Of a DNA stretch of 41,438 nucleotides, positions 35,338 through 41,438 are shown in pieces. The number at the start of each line of letters is the position of its first letter. The first letter of the stretch is position 1. Source of the stretch: Geopsychrobacter sp. (GTDB taxonomy: Bacteria > Desulfobacterota > Desulfuromonadia > Desulfuromonadales > Geopsychrobacteraceae); assembly GCA_012974425.1 (NCBI GenBank), contig JAAXQE010000128.1:1-41438 (forward strand), in the 5' to 3' direction. The translations under genes were made by a program, and so were the position numbers. Below the pieces are notes generated by a model. It made no database searches. It saw nothing but the letters and a program-made list of their open reading frames with translations, and was not told where the DNA came from.

Positions 35338-37041
35338 TTGGTTCTGGCATTCTCCAGGCTCTTGTCAGTTGCCGGGCTCCTTTTGCTTGGCTCCCTGCTG
35401 TTGCTCGTTGAGGGCTGCGTCTCTCCCGCCTCCCGCCCGCTTTATTATCCGCAGACTGCGCAGCCGCATGAGCAGATCGCGACGCAGATTCTCTCCAGCG
35501 TCAAGGCCGATAGTGCCGCACGTCCTCAATCGCGTGAAGCACGCTTGCTGCAGAAATTTTATCTTGCAACTCAGGGTCAACCTGCCTGGATAGATAAGCG
35601 CGGGATCTCACTTGCGGCCTGGCAGCTGTTGGATTTTCTGGAGAACGCCAGTCGAGACGGTCTGCCACCAGCACGTTACGCGCCGGAAAAATTACGCAAA
35701 CTCTTGCCGCCGCCTGATGGCGAGCATGAAACCTATCTTAGTTGGCCCCCTGCCAGGGTGGCCGAGGTCGATATCGCTCTGAGTCGCGCATTTTTCCGCT
35801 TCAGCGGTGATCACCTCTGGGGGCAGGAGCGCAGTTGGCGTTCGCGTAGCGACTGGCATCGCACAGCGCGAGATGTCGGCCCGGCCCAACTGCTCGAACT
35901 CGCCCTTGAACTGGACGCCATGCCTTCAGCGCTGCGCGGGGTCGTGAGTCAGCGGCCGGGCTATCTGCGCTTGCGCCAGGCATTGAGACGTTACCGTGAA
36001 TTGAAGGCACTCGGCGGCTGGGCGAGGATAGATTCCGGAGCGACCCTGCGGGTGGGAGAGACCGATCCGCGTGTACCGCAGTTGCGGCGACGCCTCAGGC
36101 TTGAGGGCGATCTAACGGGTGTCGCTGGCGATGGGGACCTCTATGATCCTGAGCTACAGCAGGGGGTGAAACGGTTTCAGCGCCGCCATGGGCTGAGTGC
36201 CGATGGCAGTCTCGGGCCGCTGAGCCTGCGGGCCTTGAACACGCCGGTCGAAGAACGGATCAATCAGATCCTGCGGAATATGGAACGCTGGCGCTGGGAG
36301 GATAATCGCTCCGGCCAGACGCAGATTCGGATAAACCTCGCCGCCTTCTCGCTTGAGGTGATAGCTGGCGAAAAGGCTCTATTCAGTATGCCGGTGGTTA
36401 TCGGTCGTCAGGAGCGTGCCACCCCACTGTTTGTCAGCCAGTTGGAAGCATTGGCTTTCGCCCCATACTGGTATGTGCCACCGACACTATTGCGTGAAGC
36501 ATTCCCCCGCATCATTGCCGACCCGGCATATCTGCGGCGCAATCATTATGAGGTTCTCGACCCGGAAGGAAATCTGCTCAGGGTCGGGCCAGACTTCGGT
36601 CGCCGTTGGCAGCAGGGTGAGGTTAAAGCCTCTCTGCGCCAACAGCCGGGGCCCTGGAATCCGATGGGGGATCTCAAGTTTCTACTGCCGAACCGCTGGT
36701 CGATCTATCTGCATGATACCCCGCAGAAGCAGCTTTTCAGCCAGCCAGCGCGCGCATTCAGTTCTGGCTGCATCCGCCTCTCTCAACCCCAGAAACTGGC
36801 GAACTGGCTGCTTGCGGCTGGTAGTTGGGAACGACCGGAGATTGACGATTTATTCGCATCAAAGAGTTCGCGCCTGATCAAGCTCGCAAGGCCGATCGAT
36901 CTGAGTATCGGCTATTGGACTGCCTGGGTCGATGACGCTGGCCGAGTAAACTTCAGTGATGACATCTACGGACGTGACCAGCGGCTGGCCAGGGAGTTGC
37001 GTCAGAGTGCGGTGCATTTTGCCCGCGCTCAGTCCGACTGA
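35338..37041 (+). CDS. L,D-transpeptidase (YcbB/LdtD type) with peptidoglycan-binding domain, lipoprotein
   Basis: A periplasmic enzyme that forms 3-3 (mDAP-mDAP) peptidoglycan cross-links, 567 residues. The TTG start with GGAGAG upstream gives a hydrophobic signal ending LLLVEGC (C27), a likely though imperfect lipobox (E at -2). A scaffold region (about 50-230) as in YcbB is followed by a PG_binding_1 domain (about 235-305: DPRVPQLRRRLRLEGDL ... LQQGVKRFQRRHGLSADG) and a YkuD catalytic domain (about 325-500). That domain carries the active-site HDTPQKQLF and SSGCIRL motifs with Cys478. The substrate peptides are not determined by sequence. A terminator follows directly. Confidence 0.9.
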   Translation: MVLAFSRLLSVAGLLLLGSLLLLVEGCVSPASRPLYYPQTAQPHEQIATQILSSVKADSAARPQSREARLLQKFYLATQGQPAWIDKRGISLAAWQLLDFLENASRDGLPPARYAPEKLRKLLPPPDGEHETYLSWPPARVAEVDIALSRAFFRFSGDHLWGQERSWRSRSDWHRTARDVGPAQLLELALELDAMPSALRGVVSQRPGYLRLRQALRRYRELKALGGWARIDSGATLRVGETDPRVPQLRRRLRLEGDLTGVAGDGDLYDPELQQGVKRFQRRHGLSADGSLGPLSLRALNTPVEERINQILRNMERWRWEDNRSGQTQIRINLAAFSLEVIAGEKALFSMPVVIGRQERATPLFVSQLEALAFAPYWYVPPTLLREAFPRIIADPAYLRRNHYEVLDPEGNLLRVGPDFGRRWQQGEVKASLRQQPGPWNPMGDLKFLLPNRWSIYLHDTPQKQLFSQPARAFSSGCIRLSQPQKLANWLLAAGSWERPEIDDLFASKSSRLIKLARPIDLSIGYWTAWVDDAGRVNFSDDIYGRDQRLARELRQSAVHFARAQSD

Positions 37042-37052
37042 AGATTGCCCAG

Positions 37053-37088
37053 AGCCTGGCCACTGCCGGACCAGGCTGCCGCTTTTTT
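37053..37088 (+). terminator. Intrinsic terminator after the L,D-transpeptidase gene
   Basis: AGCCTGG (37053-37059) pairs with CCAGGCT (37071-37077) around an 11-nt loop. GCCGC and a run of six T follow (37083-37088). It separates this gene from the glnB promoter. Confidence 0.65.
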
Positions 37089-37144
37089 GTGCACATCCGT
37101 ATGTCTTGCGCTGCTTATCCGCGTAAAATTGAGGTCTTAGCGAC

Positions 37145-37161
37145 TTGGCACGGTCGCTGCA
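37145..37161 (+). promoter_or_regulatory. Sigma-54 (RpoN) -24/-12 promoter of glnB-amtB
   Basis: TTGGCACGGTCGCTGCA matches the consensus YTGGCACG-N4-TTGCA with a single C-for-T change at the -12 element. The GG and GC dinucleotides have the correct spacing. The predicted transcript start is near 37172, about 155 nt before glnB. Nitrogen operons are classic RpoN targets. An enhancer-protein site upstream is not obvious to me. Confidence 0.8.
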
Positions 37162-37177
37162 AAATTGATATCTGTCT

Positions 37178-37230
37178 GCCGCAACTTAAAGCGGCGAGAT
37201 CAATCAACAAAACTGGAACAATGGCGTTCC
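37178..37230 (+). promoter_or_regulatory. Leader RNA stem-loops, candidate ANTAR antiterminator site
   Basis: Two hairpins lie in the 5' leader of the glnB mRNA. The first is GCCGC/GCGGC (37178-37182 with 37191-37195) with an 8-nt loop. The second is GGAAC/GTTCC (37215-37219 with 37226-37230) with the hexaloop AAUGGC, which has A at position 1 and G at position 4, the pattern bound by ANTAR-domain antiterminators. The intrinsic terminator at 37257 follows. In Geobacter sulfurreducens the ANTAR response regulator GnfR controls nitrogen genes in this way. The first hairpin does not fit the hexaloop rule, so the match is partial. Confidence 0.5.
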
Positions 37231-37256
37231 GAACCGATACGGACTTTGAGCAAAGG

Positions 37257-37665
<409 letters not shown>

Positions 37666-37698
37666 GTGGTACCAGCAAAACATAAAGGAGCTAAACCA

Positions 37699-39000
37699 AT
37701 GAATAAGCGTATTTTGATGTTGACCCTCAGCCTGCTGGCCCTGCCGGTACTGGCCCTTGCCGAAGATGCCCCGGTTTCCGAGATGACTTACATTCTCAAC
37801 ACCTTCTCCTTCCTGATCATGGGCATCCTGGTCATGTGGATGGCCGCTGGATTCGGCATGCTCGAAGCGGGTCTGGTGCGGTCCAAGAACGTCGCCACTA
37901 TCTGCCTGAAAAATATTTCACTCTTCGGTATCGCCGGCCTGCTCTTCTACGTTGTCGGCTATAACCTGATGTATGCCGGTGTTGATGGCGGATTTATCGG
38001 CTCCTTCGGCGTCTGGGCGGCCGATGACGCTGCTGCGCTGGGTGGCGATTTCTCGGCCGGTTACTCGGCATCCTCCGATTGGTTCTTCCAGATGGTATTT
38101 TGCGGTGCCGCCTGTTCGGTGGTTTCCGGTTGTGTGGCCGAGCGGATTAAACTTTGGTCCTTCCTGGCCTTCTGTGTGGTGCTGACCGGCTTTATCTACC
38201 CGATTCAAGGCTCATGGGGCTGGGGTGGAGGCTGGTTGTCAGAAATGGGTTTTGCCGACTATGCGGGTTCGACCATTGTTCACTCGGTCGGCGGCTGGGC
38301 TGCTTTGACCGGCGCAATTATTCTCGGTGCGCGGAAGGGGAAGTACGCTAAGGATGGTCGTGTCAATCCACTCCCCGGTTCCAATATCCCAATGGCAACC
38401 CTGGGAACCTTCATCCTCTGGATGGGCTGGTACGGCTTCAACGGTGGTTCGGTGCTGGCTCTGGGCGATGCCGCCTCGGTCATCGAAATGGGGAATGTCA
38501 TCGCCAATACCAATATGGCGGCCTGTGGCGGCATGATCGCGGCGATGATCATGGTTCAGGTACTCTACAAGAAGGTTGATGTCACCATGGCCTTGAACGG
38601 CGCCCTGGCGGGCCTGGTTTCAATCACCGCCGGTCCCGCCACCCCCAGCCTCGGTTCTGCGGCTTTGATCGGTGGCGTTGGCGGGGTGCTGGTTGTGCTG
38701 GCGGTCCCCTTCTTCGACAAGCTGAAGATCGATGACGTTGTCGGTGCGCTCTCGGTTCACCTGGTCTGTGGCATCTGGGGGACCCTGGCGGTTCCTTTGA
38801 CCGATCCCGAAGCCAGTTTTTTCACCCAGTTTGTCGGCGTGGCCGCGACTGGTGCCTTTGTCATCCTGACCTCGTCGGTCGCCTGGTTGATCCTTAAATA
38901 CACCCTAGGTATCCGTGTCGACGAAGAGGAAGAGATGCTCGGTTGCGATGTGACTGAAATCGGCATGGAAGCTTACCCTGACTTCCAGAAACAGTCCTGA
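37699..39000 (+). CDS. amtB: Ammonium transporter AmtB
   Basis: An inner-membrane ammonium channel of 433 residues with a cleavable signal peptide (hydrophobic 5-19, ALA cut near residue 21) and about eleven membrane helices. The pore twin histidines are H195 (TIVHSVGGW) and H354 (ALSVHLVCGIWGT), and the conserved Asp of FADYAGST is present. ATG 37699 follows AAAGGAG by 8 nt; an in-frame GTG at 37666 is rejected because it would put extra residues before the signal peptide. It is co-transcribed with glnB (33 nt apart) from the sigma-54 promoter. Confidence 0.96.
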   Translation: MNKRILMLTLSLLALPVLALAEDAPVSEMTYILNTFSFLIMGILVMWMAAGFGMLEAGLVRSKNVATICLKNISLFGIAGLLFYVVGYNLMYAGVDGGFIGSFGVWAADDAAALGGDFSAGYSASSDWFFQMVFCGAACSVVSGCVAERIKLWSFLAFCVVLTGFIYPIQGSWGWGGGWLSEMGFADYAGSTIVHSVGGWAALTGAIILGARKGKYAKDGRVNPLPGSNIPMATLGTFILWMGWYGFNGGSVLALGDAASVIEMGNVIANTNMAACGGMIAAMIMVQVLYKKVDVTMALNGALAGLVSITAGPATPSLGSAALIGGVGGVLVVLAVPFFDKLKIDDVVGALSVHLVCGIWGTLAVPLTDPEASFFTQFVGVAATGAFVILTSSVAWLILKYTLGIRVDEEEEMLGCDVTEIGMEAYPDFQKQS

Positions 39001-39025
39001 TTTAATTCCTCAAGCTGAAACTATT

Positions 39026-39066
39026 GAGGCCGTCATCCGATCCAGGATGACGGCCTCTTCTTTATG
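39026..39066 (+). terminator. Intrinsic terminator between amtB and the UspA gene
   Basis: GAGGCCGTCATCC (39026-39038) pairs perfectly with GGATGACGGCCTC (39045-39057) around a 6-nt loop. TTCTTTAT follows on the plus strand. It lies between two convergent genes and may also serve the minus-strand UspA gene. Confidence 0.85.
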
Positions 39067-39084
39067 TAAAAGTGGTGGTGCGGC

Positions 39085-39594
39085 TCAGAACCCATCCTCC
39101 TGGTAGCCCTCTGGAATGCGCACGACCAGGACCGGAATCGTTGAGCGGTGCAGAACCTTGAGGGTGGTGGTGCCGAGCATTGCATCGGCCAGCACCGAAT
39201 GACGATGCGAGCCCATGATGATCAGGTCGGCATTGCGCTTTTCGGCTTCTTCCAAAATGGCCTGCTTGGGGGCCATTTTGCTGACGGTGATACTGGCGAT
39301 CCGCTCAAGGCTCTGCGGGTTGTTGGCAGTCTCCTTGGCGCAGAGCAACTCCAGGCGTTCGGTGATCTTCTTTTCGACCTCGGCCACCGCCTTCTCGAAG
39401 ATATCCTCGGATTTCCCCTGAAACATGTAGAGGTCGGCCAGGTTCTGCGCCGCAGCAGGCAAGGGCTCGTGACCGTGGATGATATGGATTTTGGCGGCGT
39501 ATTTTTGTGCGAGGCTCAGGGCGTAACGAAAGACATAGGGGGTGCCGCTCCCCAGGCCGGTTGTGTAGAGGATATTATCTATCTTCGGGATCAT
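39085..39594 (-). CDS. Universal stress protein, UspA family
   Basis: A single-domain cytoplasmic Usp of 169 residues. The opening IDNILYTTGLGSGTPYVFRYAL and the closing STIPVLVVRIP fit the fold. The ATP-binding motif, usually G-x2-G-x9-G-S/T, reads GSHRHSVLADAMLGTTT: the first and last elements are kept and the second Gly is Arg. ATP binding is therefore less certain than in MJ0577-like members. It is probably a monocistronic stress or growth-arrest gene. Confidence 0.9.
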   Translation of the reverse strand: MIPKIDNILYTTGLGSGTPYVFRYALSLAQKYAAKIHIIHGHEPLPAAAQNLADLYMFQGKSEDIFEKAVAEVEKKITERLELLCAKETANNPQSLERIASITVSKMAPKQAILEEAEKRNADLIIMGSHRHSVLADAMLGTTTLKVLHRSTIPVLVVRIPEGYQEDGF

Positions 39595-39699
39595 CTGCCG
39601 CTCCTTTGCAGTGTGAATCTGCCAGATTGGAGAGATACGGATACTGGGGGTATCCGCTGTCTATCAATTATGCCGCAGATTCAGCGAAAGAAAAGAGAC

Positions 39700-40749
39700 T
39701 CAGTCGTTTGTGATCGAAATAGGCGGTGGAGTTTCCGAACCGAGGAGCAGCGCCAGCCAGCGTGTCTCGGGTTTAACCTCAAGGGCAATCTTGACAATCA
39801 TTGTCAGCGGCACCGATAGCAGCATGCCGACCGGCCCGAGCGCCCAGCCCCAGAAGACCAACGACAGAAAAACCACCAGAGTCGACAAGCCGAGTTTGCG
39901 CCCCATCAATTTTGGTTCAATCGCGCTCCCCATCAACAGGTTAACGGCCAGATAGCCGCCGGCAACCACCAGGCTTGAACCCGGTCCCAGTTGCACCACG
40001 GCCAGCAGTACCGCCGGCACCGCCGCGATAATCGAGCCGATGTTCGGCACATAGTTGAGCAGAAAGGCCACCAGGCCCCAGAGCAGCGGATAATCGAGCC
40101 CCAGCATCCACAGCCAGAGGGTGATCAGCACCCCGGTCGCAAGGGAGGCCATGGTCTTGATTGCCAGATACTGCTGGACGCCGGTGTTGAAGCGTTCAAA
40201 GGACTTGAGGGATGCATCGGCATTGTCGAGCCCTGCACGCAACTTGTCGGGCAGACCAGCCGCTTCTAGCAGGATAAACACGACGGTCAGCAGGATCATG
40301 AAGGCGTTGGCCAGGACACCGCTGGTCGTAGCCAGCATGTTTCCGGCGAGCTGTAGCGCCTTTGCCGGATCGAAGTAATCGGTTATCAGACTTGTCGAAA
40401 CGCTCAGCCCCATCCCTTGTAGCCAGGTGACGAGTGAGAGGGTCTGGCTGCGCAGACTTTGCTGGTATTCAGGCAGGGCACTGGAGAAATCGTTAGCCGA
40501 AGAACCGACCAGGATCAGGACGGTCAGGCTCGAACCCATCACTGTCAGGATGACCAACAGCACCGCCAGCCCGACCGGAACCCTGCGCTTCTGCAACCAG
40601 GCCATCGGTCCTGCGCAGAGAATAGCGATAAAGCTGGCGAGCAAGAAGGGGACCAGCAGGCTTTGAGCGGCCCGCATTCCGGCGACGACAATCACGAAAG
40701 AGGCCAGAGTCAAAAGCAGGCCACGGCTGTTGGAGCGGCTAGGGGTCAT
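39700..40749 (-). CDS. AI-2E family transporter (PerM/UPF0118-type permease)
   Basis: A polytopic inner-membrane protein of 349 residues with seven to eight hydrophobic segments. The family motifs NYVPNIGSIIAAVPAVLLA and EPKLMGRKLGLSTLVVFLSL are clear, as is the final FWGWALGPVGMLLSVPL. Members have been linked to autoinducer-2 export or sodium/proton exchange, and the substrate cannot be told from sequence. It is divergent from the hemerythrin gene, with 163 nt between them. Confidence 0.9.
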   Translation of the reverse strand: MTPSRSNSRGLLLTLASFVIVVAGMRAAQSLLVPFLLASFIAILCAGPMAWLQKRRVPVGLAVLLVILTVMGSSLTVLILVGSSANDFSSALPEYQQSLRSQTLSLVTWLQGMGLSVSTSLITDYFDPAKALQLAGNMLATTSGVLANAFMILLTVVFILLEAAGLPDKLRAGLDNADASLKSFERFNTGVQQYLAIKTMASLATGVLITLWLWMLGLDYPLLWGLVAFLLNYVPNIGSIIAAVPAVLLAVVQLGPGSSLVVAGGYLAVNLLMGSAIEPKLMGRKLGLSTLVVFLSLVFWGWALGPVGMLLSVPLTMIVKIALEVKPETRWLALLLGSETPPPISITND

Positions 40750-40912
40750 CGTATTCTCAGGGGAAGTTGAGGGAAAATCTATTGAGCAACTGAATACCTG
40801 TCTTTGACTATTGATGTCAAGTTTGGCGGGAACTCCATGGTGAAAATTAGTGGGAAATGTGGTTTAATTTCAGCGACCTGAATAATCAGCTCCAAGCGAG
40901 GATTTAACAGAC
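40750..40912. promoter_or_regulatory. Divergent regulatory region between AI-2E permease and hemerythrin genes
   Basis: An inverted repeat TTGAC-N7-GTCAA lies around 40804-40820. It resembles, but does not match, an FNR/CRP-like box (TTGAT-N4-ATCAA). I found no convincing -35/-10 pair. Confidence 0.25.
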
Positions 40913-41320
40913 ATGGCGATAATGATCTGGAACGAAACCTATAGTGTCGGTGTGAGCGAATTGGACGAGCAACACAAGGGATTGCTGCGTATGATCAATG
41001 AGATGCACTATGCGATGAACGATGACAAGGGGCAAGAGGCGATCTCGTCAATCATCGCGCAGATGTTCGATTATATGGAGCTGCACTTCTCAACCGAAGA
41101 AGGCTACATGCATCAATGTGGTTATCTTGGCCTGCTCGCTCATCGGGCCCAGCATGATGAGTTTCGTGCCAAGGCGCGCGATCTGCGTGAACGGGTCAAT
41201 GCCGGGGAATTTGTGTTGTCCTTCGAGATTGTTCAGTTTCTCTCCGAATGGCTGCAGAGCCACATCATGGTCTCGGATATGAAATACACCACGCTTTTTG
41301 CCGAAAAAGGGTTGCGCTGA
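40913..41320 (+). CDS. Bacteriohemerythrin
   Basis: A single-domain oxygen-binding di-iron protein of 135 residues. All seven expected ligands are in place: H21 (DEQHKGL), H58 and E62 (MELHFSTEE), H77 and H81 (AHRAQHDEF), and H117 and D122 (SHIMVSDMKY). It probably binds, delivers or scavenges O2 in an otherwise anaerobic or microaerobic cell; many deltaproteobacteria carry such genes. No signal peptide, so cytoplasmic. It is followed by a strong terminator. Confidence 0.95.
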   Translation: MAIMIWNETYSVGVSELDEQHKGLLRMINEMHYAMNDDKGQEAISSIIAQMFDYMELHFSTEEGYMHQCGYLGLLAHRAQHDEFRAKARDLRERVNAGEFVLSFEIVQFLSEWLQSHIMVSDMKYTTLFAEKGLR

Positions 41321-41345
41321 ACCTATAGGGTGCAGGTCATGTATG

Positions 41346-41380
41346 AAAGGGTCGGCACTTGAGGTGCCGACCCTTTGTTT
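41346..41380. terminator. Bidirectional intrinsic terminator
   Basis: AAAGGGTCGGCAC (41346-41358) pairs perfectly with GTGCCGACCCTTT (41364-41376) around the 5-nt loop TTGAG, with GTTT following. It sits between the hemerythrin gene and the end of the convergent cytochrome gene and could serve both. Confidence 0.85.
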
Positions 41381-41387
41381 ATGTGGA

Positions 41388-41438
41388 TCAGTAGGACTTG
41401 CGGAAGATCGTCTTGTGACAAGATGGGCAGGGGGGGAT
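41388..41438 (-). CDS. C-terminal end of a c-type cytochrome (partial)
   Basis: The minus strand at the window edge encodes IPPCPSCHKTIFRKSY and a stop at 41388-41390. CPSCH is a CxxCH heme c attachment motif placed 13 residues from the C-terminus, as in multiheme or cytochrome c3-like proteins. Only 16 codons are visible, so the class and heme number cannot be judged. The neighbouring terminator supports a real gene end here. Confidence 0.5.
   Translation of the reverse strand: MPPCPSCHKTIFRKSY

Noticed and set aside
40804-40820. TTGAC-N7-GTCAA as an FNR box before the hemerythrin gene
   Set aside because: Spacing and core bases differ from the TTGAT-N4-ATCAA consensus, so I mention it only as an inverted repeat.

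Overview
The window reads as a chromosomal segment of a Gram-negative, anaerobic-type deltaproteobacterium, most likely of the Desulfuromonadales/Geobacterales group. This is inferred from gene content and was not tested by a database search. The pointers are a protein of the MXAN_5187 C-terminal family, a response regulator fused to a PATAN-like domain and a J domain, PilZ response regulators, a bacteriohemerythrin, a CxxCH cytochrome end, GatCAB, and a glnB-amtB leader with a sigma-54 promoter and an internal terminator as in Geobacter nitrogen genes. Most of the window is densely packed chromosome with tight spacing and many 4-8 nt overlaps. I saw no tRNA, rRNA, CRISPR array, prophage or intact insertion sequence.

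Layout. Positions 1-1900 hold a thioredoxin-fold protein and a receiver-PilZ-GAF regulator. Positions 1882-5430 (minus strand) hold a small operon: an MXAN_5187-type protein, a patatin-like lipase and a B12-binding radical SAM protein. A divergent promoter region (5451-5548) leads into a long plus-strand run from 5597 to 26551: glmU, glmS, a CBS-linked ClC transporter, pcrA, a receiver-TPR-SARP regulator, mrp, gatC, gatA, gatB, mtnA, glnE, a receiver-PATAN-J-TPR regulator and a 23-codon putative lipoprotein. From 26553 to about 28760 lies a decayed zone: an intact PilZ protein with a degenerate receiver-like N-terminus, then remnants of a SpoIIE-type phosphatase and of ttcA (each with an internal deletion and a frameshift), then a remnant of an exported ethylbenzene-dehydrogenase-like heme-binding domain protein with a stop codon in its signal peptide. 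Positions 28762-35157 (minus) are a complete tripartite RND efflux operon led by its own TetR regulator. Then come an L,D-transpeptidase, the glnB-amtB nitrogen operon, a UspA protein, an AI-2E family permease, a bacteriohemerythrin and the last 16 codons of a c-type cytochrome.

How the genes work together. glmS and glmU make the UDP-GlcNAc used for envelope synthesis. GatCAB completes Asn-tRNA and/or Gln-tRNA charging. glnE, glnB and amtB are three parts of nitrogen control: glutamine synthetase adenylylation, the PII signal and ammonium uptake. The most interesting regulatory element is the glnB leader: a near-consensus sigma-54 promoter at 37145-37161, two stem-loops (one with a hexaloop of the type bound by ANTAR antiterminators) and a strong intrinsic terminator, all before glnB. 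Three multi-domain response regulators and one pseudoreceiver-PilZ protein, all without an adjacent histidine kinase, give the window a strong signalling flavour.
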